The translations under genes were made by a program, and so were the position numbers. The notes beneath the pieces were generated by a model that saw nothing but the letters and a program-made list of their open reading frames with translations, was not told where the DNA came from and searched no databases. Below, piece after piece: positions 23,515 to 34,480 of a stretch of 64,000 bases of DNA. Origin of the DNA: Desmodesmus armatus (lineage: Eukaryota; Chlorophyta; Chlorophyceae; Sphaeropleales; Scenedesmaceae); the NCBI GenBank assembly GCA_007449985.2, contig VIIQ02000846.1, positions 1-64,000 on the forward strand. The letters are read 5' to 3'. The stretch's first letter is position 1, and each line of letters begins with the position of its first letter.

Positions 23515-25377
23515 CTACTTCGAACCTGCCAGTGCCGCAGCCGCCTGCTTGGCCGCTTCAGGCTCGCCTTGCTCAATCAACTGCAACAACTGCCCCCACA
23601 CGGGCTTGTCACCAGGGGCCTGCAAGCCACAGCAGCAAGAATGGCACAGCCGCACCAAAATGTTGCAAATGGTTGGCATAAACACACCCCAGACCAGCTA
23701 CAGCTATGGCAGGCTTGGATAAGCAAAGTCACAGCACAATGCGAATGGGCCTTGAACCATTCGTTGTGCAAGTGATGGCGAGCATATACACGGCAACAGC
23801 TACGGCAAGCAAGGAAGCAACCAGCTTGGTGCTGTCGAAATGCCAGGTAGCAACAGGCAGGTGTGCAGCGAGCCTTTTTTCACCCACCTTGCTAGCCAAG
23901 CTGACCCCATGAGGAGCACGACGGAGCCTGCCGCAGTAATTGAGCGTTGTCAGCTGCTTCAGCTCTGTCAGCTGCAACAGCTGTTCCTCTTGGATGTCGA
24001 CTGGACATGACACACTCAGCTCCCTCAGCCCTGTCAGCTGACACCAAGCCTTGACATCGTCAGCTGCGCCTTTGTCACCACCACCCACACACAGTGTGTG
24101 CAGTCCTGTCAGCCCCTGCAGCGGGGCCAGCAGCGCCGCGTTGTATGGCCGATGCCGCATGTCCAGGCACTGCAGGCTGGGACAGCAGCTGACAAGGGGG
24201 CCGAACTCAGGAGCTGGGGCATAGCTGAAATCTGACTGCTGCATGATGTAGGAGATGTCAATGGACTGCAGGTGTGGCAGCTGCCTGCCTGCAGGAAACA
24301 TGTGCTGCCACGCACCTACTGGCAGCACATTGTTGCAGATGCTGAGGTGCTGCAGCTTGCTGCTGGCTGTCAGTGCTGAGTAGGCTGCTGCAGGGGGATT
24401 GGCCGCTGCACACCTCAAGGTGCCTGCTACAGTGAGGTGTGTCAGCTGGTGCAGCTGCTGCAGGTGTGACAGGAACTCTGATGCCCCGCTGCACCCCCGA
24501 GTACATTGCAGCGGCGGTATTCCAAGTGCTGCAGCTTGGTTTTGCCAGCCAAGGCACCTGGATCCACCTCAACAACAACCGCTAGCTGCAAGCACGTCAG
24601 GCTGTGCATGCCGGAAAGCATGCTGGCAGTGATCTTGACGGTGCTGTCTTGTGCCATCACACTGTCATCATCTGCGTCTACGCTGAGTATGCGCAGGTCA
24701 GCCAACCGCGTCAAGGCCTGCAGCGGCTGCAGGGCAGGCTGTTCCCGGTCAGGGCCCAGCAGCCACATGTATGCAAGCTCAAGGTACGTGAGCTGCTGCA
24801 GCTGCTGCAGCACGCCCGTGGGGAATTCAACACCCTCATCACCCATGGTGACCAGGTAGTTGACGCTGAGGTGCTCCAGCCCGGCAGGCAGCAGGGACAA
24901 AGCTGCTGCCAAGCCCTCAGCTGTCCCATCGTTACCATAGGGCAGCTTGCAGCCAGTGATGCACAGCTGCTTGAGGGCTGCTATCGTGGCAGCAGCCCCC
25001 AGCACGCCCTCAAAGTGTGCATCCCCCGGCTGGAGCTGCACACAAAGCTGCTCAAGCTGCAGGCTCTCCAACTGTAAGCTATGGGGCAGCTGACGTAGGG
25101 TCAATGTGCAATCATCAGGCCCCTCCACTTGAATGCTGCCCACATGCTGCCCGTGCTTGCCTAGGTACAGCAGCACACCATCCACCTGCTGCTGTTGGCT
25201 GATGATTGCTGTGATGCTGCGCAGCGCCAGCACAGCTGCCTGGTGAAGCCTGCTGTGGGCCCTGGCGGCGCTGAACAAGCTGCGGTGGTCGACTGCTGCA
25301 CAGCAGCGCAGCACCTCCAGCAGGCAGGGTTCTGGCAGGGCAAGCAGCAAGGAGGGTGGGGACTCCCTGCTTGCCAT
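23515..25377 (-). CDS. F-box-like/LRR protein, minus-strand copy 2
   Basis: Paralogue of the gene at 19,982-21,894 with the same layout. The F-box-like start is LLLALPEPCLLEVLRCC, LRRs follow, the main exon ends at 23,888 (AAG|GTGGGT) and the last exon is 23,619-23,515 (APGDKPVW, EPEAAKQAAAALA). The ATG at 25,377 follows an acceptor CTGCAG|G. A leader exon ending GAG|GTATGA near 25,576 matches the leader of copy 1. The reading frame breaks at the same codon as in copy 1 (about 24,489-24,504), again cured by a -1 shift (531 aa) or by removing 47 nt (24,504-24,458, GTACTC to CTGCAG; 515 aa). Both halves are otherwise free of stops, so the gene looks functional. Confidence 0.8.
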
Positions 25378-25699
25378 CCTGCAGTCACGACAGGGGGATT
25401 GCATGAAACCGCAGGTGGCTCAGTGCACCCATTCCATCAATGAGGCAAGAATAGTAAGAGCCCTTACTACCCTTGATGAAGGCTGGAGCACTTGTCAGAG
25501 GCCAAACAGTTGGCTGGCTGGAACACCACCTCCCCATGGGGCTGGCCAGCAGCACTGAGCTGTGGGGCTGTCATACCTCGGATGCTGTGCTGCTGACTGT
25601 TAACTGATGACGGCACAAGATATGATGGCCTGATATGCTGGGGTTAGGCTGTGCGCTAGTGCATGGGTGGGAGAGATCACAAATGAATCCGAGTCATTT

Positions 25700-25738
25700 C
25701 ATAGGGATAATTTCATTTCATAGGGATAATTTCATCGG
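25700..25738. repeat. 19-bp direct repeat
   Basis: CATTTCATAGGGATAATTT occurs twice in tandem, within the 5' flank of the second LRR gene. The word TGAATCCGA also occurs on both sides of it (about 25,685 and 25,755). Confidence 0.8.
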
Positions 25739-26175
25739 CTATGTCGGTATTGGATGAATCCGAAGCTGTGTTACTGGGTTGCTCGCCTGACAGTTGCTGT
25801 GATGTGCTGTGAGTACCATGTGAATGATGTGTCCTTCAGGCCACTCGAGCTGTTCCTTTGGACCGTTGAAGCTAGTCGGCTGCAGGTTTTGAGAGCAGCC
25901 CCACCTCACACCAGCACTAAAATCCCCAGTTGTCCTGTTCCCGCCCCCTCTCGCTGTTGTAATAAGATCGCAGAGGCTGAAGCTGCCCCTCTCGCTGTCG
26001 CTGCTGCCCTCACCTACAGAGCACACCTAGTTGCTTCATCGTCCATGCACATCCTTCCCATCCAATCACTCTCAACGCGCTGCAGATGAACCCATGCCCC
26101 ATTCTGCCCCGCCCTCCACCAAGGATGCACCCGCCACCCACACTGCCGCCCCCCCCCCTGCATGATCAGTCTGCA

Positions 26176-26226
26176 ACATAGCCACATACACAACATAGCC
26201 ACATACACAACATAGCCACATACACC
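26176..26226. repeat. 17-bp tandem repeat, three copies
   Basis: The unit ACATAGCCACATACACA is repeated three times in the intergenic space between the second LRR gene and PBF1. Confidence 0.9.
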
Positions 26227-26433
26227 AGATGATCTGGTGCCCATGCATATGTTACAGCAGACAAACCACACGTCACTGGTGCGGTCACAGCTTGGTGTGG
26301 TTAAATCGACTCATGTAGGGGGGACGCGGTTGGTGGGGGTTGGCACCCCCCACCAAAACCAACAGCAGACAAACCACTGTCACCAGCCCGCGCCACGCCA
26401 CCGCGCCAAACGTCACAAACCACACGCCGCATC

Positions 26434-26438
26434 TTACA
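26434..26438 (-). terminator. TGTAA poly(A) signal of PBF1
   Basis: TGTAA on the minus strand, about 49 nt after the PBF1 stop at 26,487; consistent with the chlorophyte signal. Confidence 0.6.
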
Positions 26439-26486
26439 GCTCTTGAAGCTGCTGTCTTGAGCTGCCGCCCCTCAACTTGGTCCTGC

Positions 26487-29320
26487 TCAGTCCAGCTTGA
26501 GTGTGAGCTCCTCCCTCCTGATACCATCCTTGGTGATGATCAGGATCTCAACATAGTCGCCCTACAGAAGACACAGACACATCCTCAATTCTTGTGTTGC
26601 CTTGTGATGTTGGCGTGTGCAATGTTCAGTGTGATCGTTGACACATCGAGTAATGCCATAGCAACAGACACGACCTATGTAAGGGGTCCACCACAAACCT
26701 AAGACCAGGGGGGGGGGGGGGACGCCAAATATGCTTCAACCCCTCCCCATGTGTCAATTTTAGGCTGTTTGGCGCACAGACCCCTCCCCCCGTGTCGGTT
26801 TTAGGCTGTTGTTGGGTACTGCTGCTCCCCCCCTGGGACAGGCCGCTGCACCCCTCCCCCCCTCCGAAAATAGGCTCGTTCTCCGATTGACCCCTCCCCC
26901 CCTCCGAAGAACAGGCTGTGCGTCCCCCCCCCCCTGGTCTTAGGTTTGTGGTGGACCCCTGATGACCACCCTTCTGCAACCCACTGACCCCAAGCCCGTA
27001 AACCCTGCTCCACCTACTCTGCAAACCATCCCATGCTGGCGGGTTCGGAGTAGCCGCAAAGCCCCACACCCCTTCTGCGCCGCCCTCTCAATTCTCCGCC
27101 CCTCCCCCCCCCCCCCCCCCCGCCCAGGGCATAAATGCACTCACGGTGTAGATGTCCCTCTCCCCTGCTGATACAAAGGCGTCCTTGACAAGGTCAATGG
27201 CCTGCTCCAGGGGCAGCTCAGTTGTGGAGTTCTGCGCAACAGCAAGCACAACGACACCAGCATCACACAGTAGCAACAGCACAAAACAGCGACAAGACAT
27301 GCTACGAGAAGTGAGTATGGGCATAGGGGAGATGCTTTGGATGGGCACAGGACCTGAGCGATGGCTGTACACGCAATATGGCCCAACTACACAACCATGT
27401 GCGTCCTAGGCGTGATCTCACATCTACACAGCATGACACAGCAATAACTGCAGCTACCACCTGCGCACCCCAGCAACCCCAGCAACATCCCTTCAGTCAC
27501 TGTCTGGCCGCATGACTCGCCCCCCCCCCCCCCGGTGCTCTCCTCTCCCCTTCATTACGCCCTGACCTCCTCCCTGCGTCCACTAGCCCCCATGAGCTGC
27601 CCCGCTCACCCTTGCCGGCACCAGCAGTGGGCTGGCTGCCTTCAGCTGGTTGTCCAGCACTGGCTGCATCAGGTCCTTGCCAGAACCCTGGCAGGAGTAG
27701 CCAGTGCGCTCGTACGAGCCAATGGCATCGTACGTGTACACAGCACCACGGCCTGCAAGTCAGCAGCAAAAGCAACAAACGACAAATCAGACAGACGATT
27801 CGGCAGCACCTGATGTCACTTCAGGGGCCAAACCAGGCGGGCCAGGGCAGGACAGGACAGAACAGTCCAGCAGACCACCGCACAGCAAAGAGCGCAGATC
27901 ACAGGACCGGGCACCCCACGGCCCAAGTTCAGCTCTTACCTTCCTCGTCCAGTCCTGCACACAGGTTGAATGTGTAGTAGGGGAAGAAGCGCTTGTAGTA
28001 CAGGGTGTTGGACAGCAGCTGGGCGGTGCCCTTGCAGCTCATGGGCTTGCCGTGGTTGTGCTGGAACATCACGTTGCGCGCCTGCAGCAGCTTCTGCAGT
28101 GCAGCCATGTCCACTTGGCAGCCAGCAGAGGCGATGACACACTTGTTTGTCCTGCGCACGCATCACAGAACCAACGACACTGAAGAGAGGATGTTGCGCT
28201 CCTGATTGGGTACTGCCTACTAAGATGGCAAGGGAGGGATTCATGTGAAGTGGGTTGGTGCCCAAAGACACTAACGCAGTGGGTGTACCCTGATGCAGTG
28301 GCTTAGCGCCAAGAGTCACAATGCATGCAGGCTTCAATGTCGACACAACTCATAAAGCATACGCGAGGTTGCAGAACTTGATGCAAGGTGGGGTGAGAGT
28401 GGTGATGAGGCCCTTGGTAAGGGCTGTCCCTTGGTCAGCAAAGAATAACTGCAACAGCACTGCACTCATGCTAGGCAGGCCGTGATCACGACTGGCCCGC
28501 GGGCCTCCACATCAGGCACCCTTTGCCCTCCGTGCTGCCCTCTTGTGTAACAATCAACAGCAGCACTAGTGTAATACACAGAGCAGCTGCTCAGCATTTT
28601 AAACGAGGCGTGCTGCTGGCGGTGCTGGCAAGGTTGCAGGCACAACCCTTGCAGGCACCTTTCCCAGCAACATGCCTGTAGGTTCCAAATACTCACAGCT
28701 GCAGGATCTTGCTGCTCCTGCGTGTCAGGATGCTGTAGCCTGTGGACATGCGAGTGCTGGCACCCACAATGCAGTAGTCTGCGCCTGCCACAGCCAAGCA
28801 GGTCCTGCAGGCGGCACAACACATGGGATGTAGCCCTGAAGCTGGCATCAGCAGCTGCTGCAGGGCAGCCTGCCGTTTGACTGTTGCATAGGCCCCCAGG
28901 TATGCCCCAGGGGCAGTGAGGTTTGTATGTGACCACAGTTGCACAGACCTGTAAGCATGCATACACCAACCTCACAGCAAGACCAAGGAAGGAAAGAGGT
29001 ACACTAAGGAAAGACATCCCCCCGCGCCAGCACATCTGATATTGTGTAATATGTTGCAGCCTGTGCATGCATGAGGCCCCAACATCAACCTCCACTGCTT
29101 GCATCCATCCACTTACCCTCCGTTGTCATCATACCTGCAGCAAGGCAGTGTGCATGTCAGCAAGGGCGAAGTGTAACATTCTAAGAAAAAGTCAGAAGCC
29201 TACTTAGAGCAGCACTCACGGGCTCCATGTCGCATGCTGCCTGATGCCGTGTGCGTCCTCCGACCCTGCCTTGGGGACCCCAGCTGTAATCCTGTAGCTG
29301 CCTGATGCTGCTGTCGCCAT
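26487..29320 (-). CDS. PBF1: 20S proteasome subunit beta type-1 (beta-6)
   Basis: A structural, non-catalytic beta subunit of the 20S core particle in cytosol and nucleus. Exons: 29,320-29,220, 29,134-29,117 (18 nt), 28,804-28,697, 28,151-27,940, 27,752-27,610, 27,231-27,145, 26,561-26,487. They sum to 744 nt and encode 247 aa. Family hallmarks in order: HATWSPYDDNGGT, CIVGASTRMSTGYSILTR, MAALQKLLQARN, SCKGTAQLLSNTLYYKRFFP, LDEEGRGAVYTYDAIGSYER, QGSGKDLMQPVLDNQLK, AIDLVKDAFVSAGERDIYT, then the C-terminal strand VEILIITKDG. It has the usual short N-terminal extension of about 35 residues. Exon 2 is an 18-nt microexon encoding YDDNGG, needed for both frame and homology. The last intron holds a 277-bp inverted-repeat element. 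The gene is divergent from the one starting at 29,727, leaving about 400 bp for a shared promoter. Confidence 0.96.
26683..26959. mobile_element. MITE-like element in last PBF1 intron
   Basis: Near-perfect inverted termini: 26,683-26,721 and 26,924-26,959 share GGGGTCCACCACAAACCTAA, then GACCA and a run of more than ten G (C on the other arm). The 200-bp interior has degenerate repeats of GACCCCTCCCCCC and TTTTAGGCTGTT. No coding capacity. Clear target duplications were not found. Confidence 0.8.
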
Positions 29321-29726
29321 CCCTGCAGCTGTCAGGGTAACAGAGTCTCAGACTGCTGCTGCAGAACACGGCTCTTGGTCGCTCCCGGGGATGCAAGCTG
29401 GTGATCACTCTGAATAGCAGAACAACGCGTAGATAGAAAGATACCTGAGCGTTCACGAGCCCAACAGCTATGAAAAGCTACAAGAGAACAACCCAGCAAC
29501 AACCTGTGGGACAGCACTCACATGACGAGACATGTCGTTGCGATTGATCTGAGGTGCTTGGGGTTTACCTTGTTGCACACGTTCAGTCAAGAAAAACTCG
29601 CAAACTTTCTTATATCGACATTTCTGGTACTTGAATCATCACAAAAGCTTGCCCCCCTCTCCACTGCAGTCACCAGCAGCTACTGCACCAGCAGCTGGCA
29701 GTGTAGCAGAGCAGAGTGCAGATGTG

Positions 29727-32700
29727 ATGCTCCCCTGCAGGTTGCACTGTGATCTGCGAGCCACCCAGGTACACCATTTCAACTCCAGCAGAGTCAGCGC
29801 CCAGTTGGTGCCGCCCGCCAGGCCGCTTTTCTGCCAGTGGCGTCACTCTGCTCATCACGCAGCACTGCTGCATTGCCCCAGCCAGCCAGCCTGTGCTAGC
29901 ATTGTTCCTAAGGCCACTGGGACTCCAACGGGCAACGGCAGCAACGGCAACGGGGACCGCGCGATCAGCAGCAGTGGCACAAACGGCGGCAGCCTTGAAG
30001 GGCCCCTAACCAGCCCATCAGGCAACGGAGGCACCAATGGTGGCAGCTCAGGAGGCGGCAAGTCGGGCAGCAACGGCCCTGGCCAGCCTTTCAGTGATGA
30101 CGGCCATAATGGCAACGGGCAGCAGTCAGGCGGCTTTCGCTTGCCTCTGAGCCGTGAGCAGCTCAGCTATGCAGTGCTGGGGCTGGCAGCGCTATCTGCG
30201 CTGATGCTGGTGAACCTGCTGCGGCAAGCCACAGTCGTGTTGGCGCTGGATGCTGCAATGCAGACAGTGCTTGCTAGTCTGGTAAGTGACTGCCACCAGC
30301 TGGACAGAAAGGTTTCTTGTCAGGCGTGCTCTACACACAGCCTATGTCACAGTTGCATGCAAGGCAGGCGGCAGTGAAGTAGTCTACATGTGTTGATTGG
30401 CACGGTGGGGTGGAAAGTAACCAGGTCAAACCTTGCATGCAACAGTAACACAATGCGAACTGTCCCAGAATCGACCCTCACGACTGCTGCTGCTGCTGCT
30501 GCTGCTCACGGCGGCATGCTTGCAGGGGGGCATGGCTGATGGTGAAAGCACCAGGTGAGACATGAAGATAACAGCCTCAGTAGCAGTGTCTACCCATCCA
30601 GCAGCTCTGGAAGAATTCCAGCACCACTATCACACAGGGCATCTTCCCGCTGTCCTGTCACAGCTCAGCTGCATTGCACCCTCCAACTATGCACGGGCTC
30701 TCCCCAACCTAACAAACCAAGGCCAAACGACAGCTGATGCGGTGCGCTGTGTGCTGTGTGCTGCTGCATCACAGGGACAGTGTTGCGGCTCTGAAGCGGC
30801 TGTTGCGTGAGATCTTTGCTGATCAGCTCACCATCAAGCAACGGCTTGCAGACGCAGAGGGCGCAGCAACAGCAGCAGCACGGTTGGAAGCAGCCGATGA
30901 CTACCAGCTGCGGCAGGCCGAGGGCCCCGGCAGCAGTTGGATACGGGCTCCTGTGCGCATGTCAGGGCATGTCATAGCTGCTGGAGTGCTGCCGTGGTCT
31001 CAGGTGGGTGGCAGCTACCAACCTCAGCTTGCTGGTGCTGTCAGGACAGGTTGCACAGGACCCTGAATCTGACGGAGCCTGGACAGTGTGGTAGCGTTCG
31101 CTGTTTTTTTAATGGTTCTAGGGGGGCGCACCACCCACCGGCTGGTCACACACAACTCAACCGAGTAAACTCGACTGCCGGGGGCCGGAGGCAGAGCCTC
31201 ACCGTTCGCTATGTGGTCTGTAGTCAGTCATTCGGCTGGTGGGGTGAACAAATGGGCTTGCCCAGGGTAGTATTGATGTGCGAAAGAAGCGTGTGAATGC
31301 CTTGTTGACAGGGCCACACTTGCCAGCCATGTCACATGCTTGCATGCCATTGTTACTGCCACGCCCACGCGGCGCGCCTTGTCATCAGGTAACATGCATC
31401 AAGGGTGTGATGGTCACTTTTGCCTGCTTGTGATGCGCACACCCTCTGTGCAGGAGGCCAACACCGCAGGCACCCTGGCTATGCTGTCAGGGCTGGGCAT
31501 TGCTGGTGCTGCGGACACCCGGCTGCAGCTGCACTCAGTGCTGGCAGGCGGCAAGCGCAGGGTCACAGCTGAATTTAGCCAGGCCGGGCAGGATGGACAA
31601 ACAGCAGCACTGAAGCTGCAGCGGGTGAGCGGCTGCTGAAAGCTCGGTGCAGACTTCATGGCACGATTGGCCAGCTGAGCCATTGAGCGAGAAGGAGCAG
31701 TCCCACCCAGTAGCCACTGCAGACACATACCATGTATGCACAGCAACATATGCTCTTGGGCAGGAACGAGGCACATGTGTTGCTCAGCCACTGAATGAAG
31801 TATTGCTCCTGCAGCACACAGTGGTCAGCGCAGCGTAGTAAGATGTGATGGTACACACATGTGTTGCTGGGCCCCCTGCTTAGTCAACTTCAGCAGGTGC
31901 CTGACCAGCCCCATCGAGGTTTTCGAGCTTGTGGGGCCTGCTGTGATAGCCCCGTGCCGTTGCATTTGCGCTTGCAGCTGCTGTTCCGTGTCCATGCCAA
32001 GGACTGGCTGAAGCTGATGGTTGCTCCTCTGGGTGGCACCCTGGAGGCTCTGGGCAGGAGCATCACTCCTGTACGAGGTGGCTTTTGACTGCTTTTGACA
32101 GCTGCTGCTTGCTCAGACAAATTCGCTTTGCCTGAGGAAGCTGGATGGATGATCTGGCATGCTAGGCAGTACTAGTAGCTGTGAAGCAGGAAGCACCTGC
32201 TGCTGCTGGTATCTTTTTAGTAAAGGAGCGCATGTGCAAGGCCTGTTGTTTATTCGGCTGTTGGCTTCTGTTTGCATCCCTGGGGCAAGCTCAGCAGCAT
32301 ACTTGTGTGGGTCCATGCGCACTCATGCAGGGTTGACATCGCCCCGTCTGTCCCGCGTATCCATGCAGTACCCCAATCTGGCCTGTCATGCGCGCCTGTT
32401 GTTGTTGTGCCCACAGGAGACTTTGGTTGCACACAGGCCCTGCGGCATGGCCACGGCCTGAGTGTGTTGCAGCAGCATGGCAGCGGCAAGGCCGTCTGCC
32501 TCACCAGCAGGCACTTGATGGCATCAGCAGGCATGTTTGTGGGAGGTGAGCCGCTGAAAGCCCTGCAGCTGTAGGCCACACCACAGCTTCCCCATGTATG
32601 CTTAGGAGGCAGCAGCCGTGTCTTCGCGTGCTCACACAGCATTTTGCACCTGATTGGTGCGCACAGTGGACATGCTGGCCTGCTATGGTGTCCCACATCC

Positions 32701-34065
32701 TCAACCTCATTCTTTATGGCTGCCAGTTGGGTAAGGCTAGAGATGCGCCTGCCGTGGCATTAGACTTGTTGGCTGGCCGCCCCTGCTCATGCGACCTAAG
32801 CAAAGGCATGTGTGTATGCACCCATGGCTTCAAATCATCGGGTCCAATCCAGCACAGTCATGTACCCTTCGTCTCATGTGAGTACATGTGTGAGCGCACC
32901 GCATGGCGGCATGGTCGATGCGCATTGCCGTGTGCTGTTGCTGCCTATCCTGGACTGGTGCTGCAGGTGCTGGGAAGACAGGCATTGCTCACTTGCAAGC
33001 CAGGAGCCAGGACGGCCACTCCCTGTCTTTAGTAGCAGCCCACAGCAGCGTGCAGCCAGGCAGCCAGCCAGGCACGGACAGCAGCGCACAGCAGGTTGAC
33101 AGCACACACAGCCTGCAGTTTCTTGGTGTGCAGAGCCCACACAGGCCTGCCAGCACACCACAGCAGCAGCAGCTGCTGTCGGGGCAGGTGCTAGGTGCAG
33201 CAGGTGGGAGCTCACGAGCTCAGGGATGCTGCGCACCAGACGCTGTATGACACATGCTTCCAGAGGCTGCTGCTGCTACAGCTGTGTCAGTCTTGCTATA
33301 GACAGTGCTTGAGACACCACAAGTGCACAAACCGAAGCTTTACAACACAAAGCACGTTGTGTACCTGATTTGCAGTGGCTGGTTTGATATCTACAGCTTA
33401 TCAAGGCACCCTGCTGAGGTCCTGTGCTCTGCTCTGCTGTGCTGTGCAGGTGTTGCGGCCGTCAGTGATGCTGTCACGGCCACAGCATGGGCTGAGAAGC
33501 CGCTGTCAGGCGGGGCCGGCTGGGGCTTGGGGCTCTACTGCCAGCCTGACCAGGATGGCCTGGAGCTTGGCATGGCCCTGGGCACACCCTCAGCCGCCAA
33601 CCAGCACGTGGCAAGGTGGGTTGTACATGTTGGTGGCTGTGCTGTTCGCATTGTCCAGTTGGCGGCGGTTAATAAGAATGAGGGTCGGTGGGCAGGCTGG
33701 CAGAGGCAGCAGGTTTGCGGCAGGGACCTGTTGCCTGCGACGCGATAGCGCTGTTGGCGGGACAAGACTGTGTGATTTGGCATTACAGCTGTTTGCTGCG
33801 ACTTTGTGCATTGAGGAGGAAGCTGTTGATATCCATCGTTCCCCCAAGCCCGGCAGGGCTCATCACTGCTTGTTGACCCCCTCAGTGAGGGGCCCTCACC
33901 CAACCCCGCCCTCGTCACTCCTGTGCCTGCAGGCCCCTATTTTTGGAGGTGTCAGCAAAGGTGCCAGTTGGAGATGGGCTGAGTCTATCTCCCGGTGCCA
34001 CTTTCACGTACAGAGGAGGCGCCTCCAGCTTGGCGTGGGTGATGCAGTCGTGCTGGCGATGGTAG
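29727..34065 (+). CDS. Unidentified 582-aa protein with one membrane segment and beta-rich C-terminal half
   Basis: Nine exons: 29,727-30,281, 30,526-30,554, 30,775-31,003, 31,454-31,624, 31,978-32,077, 32,417-32,545, 32,967-33,203, 33,450-33,615, 33,933-34,065 (TAG). All junction phases agree and the sum is 1,749 nt. The N terminus is rich in Arg, Ser, His and Ala with few acidic residues, like an organelle targeting peptide. A Gly/Asn/Ser linker (about residues 68-135) follows, then one hydrophobic segment (SYAVLGLAALSALMLVNLL, about residues 150-168). Next come a helical stretch (LKRLLREIFADQLTIKQRLA) and then alternating polar/non-polar short strands with many Gly, ending GLSLSPGATFTYRGG. 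This could be an organelle-envelope protein with a beta-sheet or barrel-like domain; that is inference. I do not recognise the family. The exact start and the 28-nt-scale second exon are the least certain parts. Confidence 0.65.
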
Positions 34066-34261
34066 TGGGGTGTGTGCCCCCCCCCCCCCCCCCAGGGGGG
34101 TTCGGAGGGAGGGAGTTTGTATCATGTATGGTGGTGATGCCCTGTGGTGGTGGTGCAGGGTGCCTTTCGTCAGAATGCACTGGCCTGTGTTTGGACCTGC
34201 TTGGTATACTGGCTGCTGTGCATCGTCCCCAGCTGTAGCAGGTTTTGAAGTCCTAAGGACC

Positions 34262-34266
34262 TGTAA
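34262..34266 (+). terminator. TGTAA poly(A) signal
   Basis: About 200 nt downstream of the stop at 34,065 and upstream of the LysM gene start. Confidence 0.4.
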
Positions 34267-34480
34267 CAGCAGCTGGCCAGTGCTGCCCAGTCCCCAGGCT
34301 CATTGTGTCTGCCTAGACTGCATCCATCGTGGCTACACCTTGAATATACGGTTTTTTGCTGCACATATCGTTTGTGGGTCGGTCAGGCAACTCAGCACAG
34401 AGGCTCTGAGAGCACTCTCACAGTCCGAGGATGCAGGCTGGGTTTGTTTTTTAGTTGCTACTGTCGCGATTGTGTTCGGC

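Larger units (their letters stand above)
19060..26010. repeat. Tandem segmental duplication with two LRR genes
   Basis: Two direct copies of about 3.0-3.5 kb: roughly 19.06-22.4 kb and 22.57-26.0 kb. Each holds one F-box/LRR gene on the minus strand plus related 3' flank and 5' leader. Similarity is highest over the coding exons, decays in the flanks, and both splice sites and C-terminal exons are conserved. Confidence 0.85.

Noticed and set aside
32967..33000. GAGKTG resembling a P-loop in the unidentified 582-aa protein
   Set aside because: The motif sits across an exon start, lacks a preceding beta-strand/Gly pattern, and no Walker B or other nucleotide-binding motif follows. It is more likely chance.
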